Source: Candidatus Bathyarchaeota archaeon (GTDB lineage: Archaea; Thermoproteota; Bathyarchaeia; Bathyarchaeales; Bathycorpusculaceae). Taken from it: a stretch of 5,381 nucleotides of DNA. The stretch lies in the NCBI GenBank assembly GCA_026014845.1, contig JAOZHM010000224.1, positions 1-5,381 on the forward strand. Reading direction: 5' to 3'. Shown here one piece after another: positions 1 through 5,381 of this stretch. Both the position numbers and the translations under genes were made by a program. The stretch's first letter is position 1; every line of letters starts with the position of its first letter. The notes beneath the pieces were generated by a model. The model was given only the letters and a program-made list of their open reading frames with translations. It did no database searches and was not told the DNA's origin.

Positions 1-464
1 ACAAGCTTGCCCTCTGGGAAATAATTCAGACGTTACACAAGGAAGGAAAAACCATAGTGCTAACAACACACATGATGGATGAAGCAGAAGAACTGTGCAT
101 TAGAGTGGCCATCATGGACAGAGGCAAAATCATCGCGCTAGGCAGCCCGCGTCAACTCATTAAAAAAGTCAAAGTGGAAAATACCATAACCGTAGTTCCA
201 GACAAAATACCTCCTAAACTAATAGACGCCGTGCAGAAGATTTCAGGAGTTAAGAGCTCCTACAGAGCCTACGATGAAAACGAAAAAATCGAAGCACTAA
301 AAATAATCACAGAAAGAGCGGAGGATATCCTTCCCGATGTAGTATCAGCCATTGCCGCGGAGGGAACAAAAATCCTATCCGTTCAACTTTCACGCGTCAC
401 CCTTGAAGACGTGTTCATTCTACTCACAGGACGAAGCTTGACAGAGGAGGAGAAACAATTATGA
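1..464 (+). CDS. ABC transporter ATP-binding protein, C-terminal part (5' end outside window)
   Basis: This is the last 153 codons of an ATPase subunit of a DrrA/CcmA-type ABC exporter, which would hydrolyse ATP on the inner face of the membrane to drive the permease encoded next to it. The reading frame is open from base 3, so the gene starts upstream of the window; the GTG at 57 is an internal valine, not a start. The Walker A, signature and Walker B motifs lie outside the window. Visible are the helix after the D-loop (KLALWEIIQTL), the strand and H-loop (TIVLTTHMMDEAEELC, switch histidine at visible residue 25) and the usual DRGKIIALGSP strand. A C-terminal extension of about 100 residues ends in TLEDVFILLTGRSL, the typical tail (DUF4162-like) of ATPases paired with ABC-2 permeases. 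The TGA stop overlaps the permease ATG, so the two are translationally coupled. Substrate unknown. Confidence 0.93.
   Translation, partial: KLALWEIIQTLHKEGKTIVLTTHMMDEAEELCIRVAIMDRGKIIALGSPRQLIKKVKVENTITVVPDKIPPKLIDAVQKISGVKSSYRAYDENEKIEALKIITERAEDILPDVVSAIAAEGTKILSVQLSRVTLEDVFILLTGRSLTEEEKQL
444..450 (+). promoter_or_regulatory. Shine-Dalgarno site of the ABC-2 permease
   Basis: GAGGAGG lies 10 bases before the ATG at 461, inside the last codons of the ATPase gene. It is a strong match to the archaeal anti-Shine-Dalgarno sequence and fixes the permease start at the ATGA overlap. Confidence 0.75.
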
Positions 465-1723
465 AACTCAAAAGAACTGTACATCAAGTATTCGCAATTG
501 CAAAAACGGACTTTCTTGGAATTGTGCGAAACAAAACCGCCATCTTCTTCACATTGCTCTTTCCTCTGTTTTTCCTGATTATAATTGGCTTCACGTTCGG
601 CGGTACAGGCACAGAAGAAGCAAGCCGCATCACCGTCGGAACAGTTAACCTCGACGGAGAAATGACCTATGTAAATGGCATTATTTCTCAAAACAGTACA
701 ATTGGAGACGCATTTGTTCAAGCGCTGAAAGACATCAACTTCACAGTTTACGAATATGGTATGTACGGCGATAAAGACACAAATGGCACTGCGGCGTATG
801 ACATCAGCCGCGGGGAGATCGACATCATCGTAGTTATCCCCGCCAACTTCACAGAAACACTCTCCTTCCAATACACTGACAATCAAGGAATACTAGTACC
901 AACAAAAGCTCGCCTTGATCTCTACACTGACCCGAGCGATCGCACAGGCTCCATGATAACACAGCAAAGCGTTCTCGGATTCATCTCTGAATTTATAAAC
1001 CAGTATCAAAAAATTGTGATTAATCAAGTTTCAGAAGATCTTCAGGACTACGCTAAAGTTCTCGCCGATCCGATCATAGTTTCAACCAGTGAAGCAGATG
1101 TTTCCGGACGCCCGCTAAGGTGGATTGACTACATGGTACCAGGCACACTGGGCCTTGTCCTTCTTTGGAGCGGGTTAAACCATGCTTCTGTGGCTATCGC
1201 AAGTGAGCGCACAAGAGGAACCTTTCAGCGAATGGTTATCGCGCCTGTCTCTCCTATAACTGTTCTAGCGGGGAAGTTCATCTCCTGCCTAGCAATCGTC
1301 TATTTATCTGCGGTCATCATGCTAGCTAGCGGCATATTTATTTTCCAAGTCAATCTCTACTGGAATATTCCCGCAATTATCTTGACAGTCTTCTTAGGTG
1401 CACTTTCTGCAATTGGGATCGGACTGATAATCTCATCTCTTGCAAAAAACGAAGAGGCTGCCAATTCTATCGCAGTTTTAATCAGCGTCCCACTCCAATT
1501 CTTCATCGGATCTTTCTTCCCTCTAGACATAATGCCAGAATCAGCTCAAATCTTCGGCGAGGCTCTTCCGTTCACTAAATTAGTCTATGCAATGCAGGAC
1601 ATTATGACTAAGAATCTTCCACTTGAAGCGGTAATGCCGGAAATCATCTACATGACAATCTCCGGTCTGATTCTGTTTGCTCTAGGGATAATAGCATACA
1701 AGCTATCTCTAAAGAGACTTTAA
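461..1723 (+). CDS. ABC-2 type transporter permease
   Basis: A 420-residue integral membrane subunit of an ABC exporter, the partner of the ATPase just upstream. The layout is typical of ABC-2 permeases with one large outer domain: a cytoplasmic basic N-terminus, a first membrane helix at about residues 26-45, an outer domain at about 46-225, and roughly five more helices (about 226-248, 276-300, 304-329, 337-356 and 398-415). Between helices 2 and 3 is the family's cytoplasmic coupling segment, SERTRGTFQRMVIAPVSP (about residues 248-265), which contacts the ATPase. The length is normal for the family. Four N-X-S/T sequons (N78, N93, N108, N129) sit in the outer domain. The start is the ATG in the ATGA overlap, behind a strong ribosome-binding site. 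The exported substrate cannot be told from sequence; drugs, lipids and polysaccharide are all known for this fold. Confidence 0.92.
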   Translation: MKLKRTVHQVFAIAKTDFLGIVRNKTAIFFTLLFPLFFLIIIGFTFGGTGTEEASRITVGTVNLDGEMTYVNGIISQNSTIGDAFVQALKDINFTVYEYGMYGDKDTNGTAAYDISRGEIDIIVVIPANFTETLSFQYTDNQGILVPTKARLDLYTDPSDRTGSMITQQSVLGFISEFINQYQKIVINQVSEDLQDYAKVLADPIIVSTSEADVSGRPLRWIDYMVPGTLGLVLLWSGLNHASVAIASERTRGTFQRMVIAPVSPITVLAGKFISCLAIVYLSAVIMLASGIFIFQVNLYWNIPAIILTVFLGALSAIGIGLIISSLAKNEEAANSIAVLISVPLQFFIGSFFPLDIMPESAQIFGEALPFTKLVYAMQDIMTKNLPLEAVMPEIIYMTISGLILFALGIIAYKLSLKRL

Positions 1724-1732
1724 GCTGACACA

Positions 1733-1755
1733 GCAATCATTCTGCGCGCGATTGC
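1733..1755 (+). terminator. Weak hairpin in the convergent gap, possible terminator
   Basis: GCAATC (1733-1738) and GATTGC (1750-1755) form a perfect 6-bp inverted repeat with an 11-base loop, 10 bases after the permease stop. It is not followed by a clean T run on the plus strand, so termination is only a guess from its position between converging genes. Confidence 0.25.
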
Positions 1756-1782
1756 AGTTCCCCTTCACAAAACATGATTTCC

Positions 1783-1795
1783 AAAAGAATAAAAT
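1783..1795 (-). terminator. T-rich tract after the CitG-like gene, possible archaeal terminator
   Basis: Read on the minus strand this is ATTTTATTCTTTT, starting 11 bases past the TAG stop of the CitG-like gene. Archaeal RNA polymerase commonly terminates at such T-rich tracts without a hairpin. The assignment rests on composition and position only. Confidence 0.35.
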
Positions 1796-1805
1796 CCGCC
1801 TTCAA

Positions 1806-2765
1806 CTATGGTCTGTATCCGCTCAGAACAGTTAGGGCCAGAGCAGCTGCAATTATGTCAGCAGTTGTTCCAGGATTCAAAAGATTACTCGATTCTCTAA
1901 GTTCATGATCAAATTCACGAAGCCTTTTCCTACCTCTTGAAGTTTCAAGGCCTCCAAGCTTCAGAACTTCCTTCGCCATGGCAGAAACTTCGCGTGCTTT
2001 TTCAATGCCAGTCTTTCTGGCTACAAAAGTATCTGGATATTCGGCTAAAATCTTTAAGAACGTGTGAATTATGGCCATGTTTAAGTCAACGGTTTTCCTA
2101 ATCTGTTCAATCAGGAAAGGATAGGCAACATCAAAAGTTATCGGATAATTTTTAACCCACTCAGAACAAACAGTATCATATTCTGAGGCTATTGTGAACG
2201 TATCGTAAAGCGGAATTTTTTCCTTACGTATCATATTTATAGAGTTTGGATCGTTGACATCGAGCTCTAGAGCCTTACCGAGACCACTAGGGTTGGCGAT
2301 TTTTATTGCTTCATAAACGTCAACTGCGTCTTCTGGCGTAGTTGATTCCACAACAAACTTCAAATTTTCCCTCAGCTTTGAAATCTCGAAAACATTCTCT
2401 TCAGTGGGGGTCATCCCGGCTGCAACTGCAATAGGCGAGAGCAAGATTACCGTACCAAGCAGCGTATTTCCCCCCCGCTGCCAACAGTTAATATCTGCTA
2501 CACAATCCTTTATAATACGTCCCAAACCAACATCGCTAACGAGGATTTCTCCTCGAGAAACCTCAACCCCTCGTTCTGCTGCCCATTCAAAATAAGGTTC
2601 CGCAACAACGGCGGAAGCAAGAAAATGCTCATAACGTGTACCTTCAAAGCCAACTATTAAATTTACATTTCCAGGTTTATCAGCACTAATTTCGAAGAGG
2701 ATGGCCAACTCTAGACAGTTTGAAATATGCTTTGCCTTCTTACGAGGAGCTATTTGCAATAACAT
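1806..2765 (-). CDS. CitG-family protein (triphosphoribosyl-dephospho-CoA synthase-like)
   Basis: A 319-residue soluble protein of the CitG family. Bacterial CitG/MdcB join ATP and dephospho-CoA into 2'-(5''-triphosphoribosyl)-3'-dephospho-CoA, releasing adenine, to make the prosthetic group of citrate or malonate decarboxylase/lyase. Three conserved blocks are visible: EISADKPGNVN (about 25-35), RGGNTLLGT (97-105) with the helix after it, and LNPGTTADIIAAAL (296-309) near the C-terminus. The length is close to the usual 280-300. No citrate lyase or acyl-carrier subunit is nearby, so the true substrate may differ; the family call is firm, the reaction is not. The ATG at 2765 was chosen because family members begin about 25-30 residues before KPGN and because it leaves a promoter region upstream. 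An in-frame ATG at 2825 would add 20 residues, but these would cover the palindrome and AT-rich box. The gene is transcribed divergently from the ECF S-like gene. Confidence 0.85.
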   Translation of the reverse strand: MLLQIAPRKKAKHISNCLELAILFEISADKPGNVNLIVGFEGTRYEHFLASAVVAEPYFEWAAERGVEVSRGEILVSDVGLGRIIKDCVADINCWQRGGNTLLGTVILLSPIAVAAGMTPTEENVFEISKLRENLKFVVESTTPEDAVDVYEAIKIANPSGLGKALELDVNDPNSINMIRKEKIPLYDTFTIASEYDTVCSEWVKNYPITFDVAYPFLIEQIRKTVDLNMAIIHTFLKILAEYPDTFVARKTGIEKAREVSAMAKEVLKLGGLETSRGRKRLREFDHELRESSNLLNPGTTADIIAAALALTVLSGYRP

Positions 2766-2790
2766 CCCTATGATAACATTGCCGCAGAAA

Positions 2791-2804
2791 GTTTTATTAA
2801 TATT
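2791..2804. promoter_or_regulatory. AT-rich TATA-like element between divergent genes
   Basis: GTTTTATTAATATT sits in the divergent gap. On the plus strand TTTTATTAAT follows a purine-rich AGAAAG, which suits an archaeal BRE/TATA pair. It would place transcription start near 2824, leaving a leader of about 28 bases with a ribosome-binding site. On the minus strand the same element reads ATTAATAAAA, with its centre about 31 bases from the chosen CitG-like start, which would give an almost leaderless transcript. The positions are inferred from usual archaeal spacing; no start site is proven. Confidence 0.5.
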
Positions 2805-2842
2805 GTGTAAAAAATTACACAGCAATTACCCAATTTACACAG
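2805..2842. promoter_or_regulatory. Predicted operator: palindrome GTGTAA-N4-TTACAC plus a third half-site
   Basis: GTGTAA (2805-2810) and TTACAC (2815-2820) form a perfect 6-4-6 palindrome with an AAAA centre. A second copy of the right arm, extended to TTACACAG, occurs at 2835-2842, exactly 20 bases after the first (2815-2822), or about two helical turns. The palindrome lies just downstream of the TATA-like box for the plus-strand gene and just upstream of it for the minus-strand gene, where a dimeric helix-turn-helix repressor could control both. The regulator is not in the window and I do not recognise the motif with certainty. Confidence 0.5.
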
Positions 2843-2845
2843 GTG
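2841..2845 (+). promoter_or_regulatory. Ribosome-binding site that decides the ECF S-like start
   Basis: AGGTG matches the core of the archaeal Shine-Dalgarno sequence GGAGGTGAT and lies 6 bases before ATG 2852. The in-frame GTG at 2843 is part of this site, so ATG 2852 is the better start and the protein is three residues shorter than the longest frame. Confidence 0.6.
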
Positions 2846-2851
2846 TTTCTA

Positions 2852-3808
2852 ATGTCGAGTTCAAAACTTACCACAAAGAATGTGGCTTTCATGGCTATTT
2901 TCTCAGCATTGTCAGTAGTAGTAATTAGATTTGTGCCGGGCATACCAATAGTCGGAGTCCCTGGTTCTCAAATAAAATTTGATGTTGCAATTGCCCCTAT
3001 TTACGGAATAGTCATAGGACCGTATTTGGGTTTCTTGGCCGCCTTGACAGGTGGACTCCTAACCTCTGGTAGCCCCTTTACGTTTCTCACATCTTTCGCC
3101 ACTGCCATTTCGGCAATGGTTGCAGGTTTCCTTACATCTGATAAAGTAACGGAAAGCGTTAATATTCCTGGATGGATCGCGGCGGCTGCGATATTAGGTG
3201 CGTTAATTGCTGGATGGTACTTCACATGGGTTGGCATGCAAGCTCCATTGTACCCAATTTTGCATCTCGCTGGATTCTTTGCCATACTAATCACACGAAA
3301 ATGGATTGCCAAATCTTTCAATGAAATCGGGCTGAAAAAGGAAGGATGGAAATTCAGGCCAAGTCATATATTTTTGGGAATAATTTTGATAGTTTGCGCC
3401 TACCTATTCTCCAAGCCTTACATAAGCGAAGAAATATGGATACTACCCTATCTTTCGCTTCCCCTATACATAGTTGCGGCAATTTTCATATTGTACGGAA
3501 TCTTTGGCGGAGGTAAGTATTCCTTCATTTCTTCCACTTTCTTGGCAAGTTATTGCGGTATTATAGCGGACCACATGCTTGGAAACCTAATTTTCATTGG
3601 AATTATTGATGTATTCATTCCCCTTGAGGACATTCAGAAATACTTTTTGGAACCGTTGGGGCTTCCGGATATTCCTTCACTCTTCATGTACATGATTCCA
3701 GCCTCAGCCGCTGAAAGACTAATTATAACGGTCATTGCGACGATATTCGGAGTTGGCTTATTGATGGCCTTGTACAGAGCAGGATTACTATCAAGAAAAC
3801 GTAAATAG
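2852..3808 (+). CDS. ECF transporter S component-like membrane protein, extended form
   Basis: A 318-residue, very hydrophobic protein with about eight predicted membrane helices (about 11-30, 42-61, 76-95, 108-125, 131-149, 171-187, 195-217, 225-250, with a last one at 286-307). The N-terminal third looks like the substrate-binding S component of an energy-coupling-factor vitamin transporter. Helix 1 carries an AxxxA motif (A15-A19), the element known to contact the EcfT subunit, followed by the loop and helix IKFDVAIAPIYGIVIGPYLG and a glycine-rich LAALTGG. The last helix, after IPASAAERLI, resembles an S-component C-terminal helix. Normal S components have about 170-200 residues and six helices, so roughly 100 residues in the middle (about 125-225) are extra. 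No EcfA or EcfT gene is present, so it would rely on a shared energising module elsewhere. The substrate is unknown; the divergent CitG-like gene hints at a nucleotide- or CoA-related cofactor, by inference only. Another type of polytopic membrane protein is possible. Confidence 0.6.
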   Translation: MSSSKLTTKNVAFMAIFSALSVVVIRFVPGIPIVGVPGSQIKFDVAIAPIYGIVIGPYLGFLAALTGGLLTSGSPFTFLTSFATAISAMVAGFLTSDKVTESVNIPGWIAAAAILGALIAGWYFTWVGMQAPLYPILHLAGFFAILITRKWIAKSFNEIGLKKEGWKFRPSHIFLGIILIVCAYLFSKPYISEEIWILPYLSLPLYIVAAIFILYGIFGGGKYSFISSTFLASYCGIIADHMLGNLIFIGIIDVFIPLEDIQKYFLEPLGLPDIPSLFMYMIPASAAERLIITVIATIFGVGLLMALYRAGLLSRKRK

Positions 3809-3829
3809 TTTCCACTGGAATGTTAAAGC

Positions 3830-4858
3830 ATGCGGTTGAGAGCGCGAGAAGGGGACTTCATAGAAACTTCTGAAGGTTCGCTCTTCGATGTGAAAAGCCT
3901 GATACATCCGCCAAACCGAATAATAGCGTTTTTACGCTATTTTCCAGACAAAAAAGGCGAAAGAGAAAAGAATGGAAGATCTTACAGCAAGGTTTACTCC
4001 CTTTCAAAGCGTTACACATTACTAAAGGAGCGATATCCTCAATATCTTGTTTACGATCCCGTTTTTGATGAAAAGCTCTGCGAAGTTCCTGTTGATAGTG
4101 TTAAAAACCAATATAAGCCCGTTGAGAAGCTTCGAGAACTTCTCAGTTCTAATAGCCTAGATATGCTTGAAAGCCTAGCTTTGCAGTTAGCTAAACAGTT
4201 AAAAGAGATCGCAAATATTCCGTGGAATGCGATTGGTATTTCTGGCTCAATTATGGTGAGGCTTCATAAACCAAGTTCTGACATCGACGCAATCGTTTAT
4301 GGTTCTAAAAACTGTCGAAAGGTTTACTCAACTTTGGAAAACCTATTAAGCGAAAAACAGGGGGCTTTTAAGCCTTACACTCGGAGAGGTTTGAAAGCTC
4401 TGTTCGATTTTCGTTTGAAAGATACTATGATGAGCTACGAAGACTTTGTTCGAACTGAGTCTAGGAAGGTGTTGCAAGGCAAGTTTATGCAAACAGAGTA
4501 TTTCATTCGTTTTGTGAAGGATTGGAGTGAAATTGGCGAGAAGTATGGGGATGTTCGCTACGTGAACGTCGGCTACGCAAGAGTTGAGGCTACAGTTGTG
4601 GATGATTCAGAGTCGATTTTCACACCATGCGTTTACAAGATCAGTGATGCGAGAGTACTTGAAGGCCCTCAAATAAAACCGTTAGAAGAGATTGCATCTT
4701 TTCGTGGTAGATTCTGTGAACAAGCTAGAAACGGCGAAGTTGTCATCGCACAGGGCAAAGTTGAGCGTGTTATAGACAATAAGCGAAACCGCGAACATTT
4801 TAGACTCTTGCTGGGAAACAAACCGTCAGACTATTTCGTCACGATTCCTAAGCCTTAA
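3830..4858 (+). CDS. Archaeal nucleotidyltransferase domain protein (polymerase-beta superfamily)
   Basis: A 342-residue soluble protein. A central minimal nucleotidyltransferase domain is marked by GISGS (136-140) and SDIDAIVYG (150-158), where D151 and D153 are the expected metal ligands; a conserved DD at 258-259 may supply the third carboxylate, which is inference. Before it lies a domain of about 100 residues beginning MRLRAREGDFIET and including HPPNRIIAFLRYFPD and YKPVEKLREL, a combination I associate with archaeal proteins annotated only as nucleotidyltransferases. After it comes a conserved C-terminal region of about 100 residues, including FTPCVYKI and GKVERV...REHFRLLLG. The start is supported by the MRLR opening; the ribosome-binding site is weak (GGA at 3817-3819). 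The gene begins 21 bases after the S-component stop, so co-transcription is likely, and its last 11 bases overlap the tail of the convergent paralog. The nucleotide and acceptor substrates are unknown. It is not a CCA-adding enzyme, since that signature is absent. Confidence 0.82.
   Translation: MRLRAREGDFIETSEGSLFDVKSLIHPPNRIIAFLRYFPDKKGEREKNGRSYSKVYSLSKRYTLLKERYPQYLVYDPVFDEKLCEVPVDSVKNQYKPVEKLRELLSSNSLDMLESLALQLAKQLKEIANIPWNAIGISGSIMVRLHKPSSDIDAIVYGSKNCRKVYSTLENLLSEKQGAFKPYTRRGLKALFDFRLKDTMMSYEDFVRTESRKVLQGKFMQTEYFIRFVKDWSEIGEKYGDVRYVNVGYARVEATVVDDSESIFTPCVYKISDARVLEGPQIKPLEEIASFRGRFCEQARNGEVVIAQGKVERVIDNKRNREHFRLLLGNKPSDYFVTIPKP
3922..3941 (+). repeat. Perfect 8-4-8 inverted repeat inside the nucleotidyltransferase gene
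   Basis: AATAGCGT (3922-3929) and ACGCTATT (3934-3941) flank a TTTT loop, about 90 bases into the coding region, with two more T after it. As RNA it is a compact stem-loop, and it resembles an intrinsic terminator. A perfect repeat of this size can arise by chance in a window this long, and the encoded residues (IIAFLRYF) lie in a conserved-looking part of the protein, so a function is uncertain. Confidence 0.4.
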
Positions 4859-5381
4859 GTGGCCAAATATACTCATTCTCATTTATGCCTGTTCCAACAA
4901 CAACTTGATGAAAAATCTCACCTGTTTTAACGTTTTCAACTCTTTCCAGCATTCCAAAAACCTCAATTTTGCTTCCCTGTTTAGCAACGTTCCTGTAACA
5001 TCCGATCATGGAAATCACGAGCGTTGGAATCTTGTCTTCAGAAAGCATTGAACCTGAATGAACTGGTTCGTAGTTCTCAATTTTGTAGATGGCTGGCCGA
5101 AACATGGCTTCACCATCATCATTAACAGTGCACTGAAACTTGACAGGATTGACTGGCAGATACTTGTGCGTTCCATATTTGGAATTAACCTCTTCTGATT
5201 TGCGGACTGCATTATACATGAAAATCTTGTTCAAATAGCGTCCTTTATACAGTCTCGCTGCATCCAATCGATTGTTGACTACGTAGTTTAATGTTCCTTC
5301 GTCAACAAGCTTGTCTATCGTTTTCTCTAGTTTACGAAAGTTTTGGGCTCCATACACTGCGAGGTCTATGTCAGACTTGGG
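4848..5381 (-). CDS. Second archaeal nucleotidyltransferase, C-terminal part (5' end outside window)
   Basis: The last 177 codons of a paralog of the plus-strand nucleotidyltransferase. The frame stays open to the window edge. The first visible residues, PKSDIDLAVYGAQNFRKL, hold the DID metal-binding motif and align with SSDIDAIVYGSKNCRKV of the neighbour, so the GTG at 5357 is an internal valine and the N-terminal domain and GS motif lie beyond the right edge. Further matching blocks are KGRYLNKIFMYNAVRKSEEV...KYG, VNDDGEAMFRPAIYKIE (conserved DD at visible residues 88-89) and GMLERV...GEIFHQVVVG. It is about 20 residues shorter than the neighbour in the segment between the DID motif and the shared KYG. 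It ends tail to tail with the other copy, with an 11-base overlap. Its role is unknown; it is probably soluble. Confidence 0.82.
   Translation of the reverse strand, partial: PKSDIDLAVYGAQNFRKLEKTIDKLVDEGTLNYVVNNRLDAARLYKGRYLNKIFMYNAVRKSEEVNSKYGTHKYLPVNPVKFQCTVNDDGEAMFRPAIYKIENYEPVHSGSMLSEDKIPTLVISMIGCYRNVAKQGSKIEVFGMLERVENVKTGEIFHQVVVGTGINENEYIWPLKA

Noticed and set aside
383..886. A 167-codon open frame on the minus strand opposite the ATPase tail and permease start
   Set aside because: It lies fully opposite two well-supported genes, its protein has a cysteine-rich, low-coherence composition, and it has no recognisable motif or ribosome-binding site.
2404..2928. Two short plus-strand frames (2404-2595 and 2701-2928) over the CitG-like gene and the divergent gap
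   Set aside because: The first is opposite conserved CitG motifs; the second runs through the operator and into the S-component gene out of frame. Neither has a plausible product.
3001..3321. A 106-codon open frame on the minus strand within the S-component-like gene
   Set aside because: It is antisense to a convincing membrane-protein gene, and no family features are visible.
4123..4145. Inverted repeat TGAGAAG...CTTCTCA with a 9-base loop in the plus-strand nucleotidyltransferase
   Set aside because: It lies in codons for the helix KLRELL, where GAG/CTT-type codons easily produce such pairing; no T run or regulatory context is present.
4922..4946. T-rich stretch after the plus-strand nucleotidyltransferase as a terminator
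   Set aside because: It lies within the coding sequence of the convergent gene, where the same bases encode conserved residues, and the T runs are short and interrupted.
5015..5212. A 65-codon minus-strand frame inside the second nucleotidyltransferase
   Set aside because: It is an alternative frame of a gene whose own frame aligns clearly with its paralog.
3830..5381. A toxin-antitoxin (MNT/HEPN) or CCA-adding enzyme reading of the nucleotidyltransferase pair
   Set aside because: No HEPN partner is present. The proteins have large extra N- and C-terminal regions not seen in minimal MNT antitoxins, and the CCA-enzyme signature around the DxD motif is missing.

Overview
The window looks archaeal, probably from an uncultured TACK-type (Bathyarchaeia-like) lineage; the exact lineage is inference. 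The evidence is threefold. The two right-hand genes have the look of a nucleotidyltransferase family I associate with archaea. The CitG-like protein is of the divergent form seen outside citrate-lyase operons. The control signals are archaeal in style: AT-rich TATA-like boxes, AGGTG/GGAGG ribosome-binding sites, and very short or absent leaders. Coding density is high and no RNA gene, insertion sequence or CRISPR array was seen.

Left part (1-1723, plus strand): the 3' end of an ABC-type exporter operon. It holds the last third of a DrrA/CcmA-type ATPase, then an ABC-2 family permease whose ATG overlaps the ATPase stop codon (ATGA). Together they would make a membrane exporter of unknown substrate. 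A short convergent gap (1724-1805) holds only weak terminator-like sequence.

Middle part (1806-3808): two divergently transcribed genes. On the minus strand is a CitG-family protein (triphosphoribosyl-dephospho-CoA synthase fold family). On the plus strand is a polytopic membrane protein that resembles the substrate-binding S component of an ECF vitamin transporter, but is much longer than usual. The roughly 86-base gap between them holds a shared AT-rich promoter element, a perfect GTGTAA-N4-TTACAC palindrome and a third half-site 20 bases from the palindrome's right arm. This looks like an operator that could control both genes. The pairing suggests a cofactor or vitamin uptake and modification function, but nothing in the window proves the substrate.

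Right part (3830-5381): a plus-strand archaeal nucleotidyltransferase (polymerase-beta superfamily, GS...DID motif) starts 21 bases after the S-component gene and is probably co-transcribed with it. It meets a divergent paralog of itself on the minus strand, tail to tail with an 11-base overlap; the paralog runs off the right edge. Both share a conserved C-terminal region after the catalytic motif that I do not recognise as a named domain.

The most interesting items are the divergent CitG-like/ECF-S pair with its operator, and the convergent nucleotidyltransferase paralogs with their shared uncharacterised C-terminal region.
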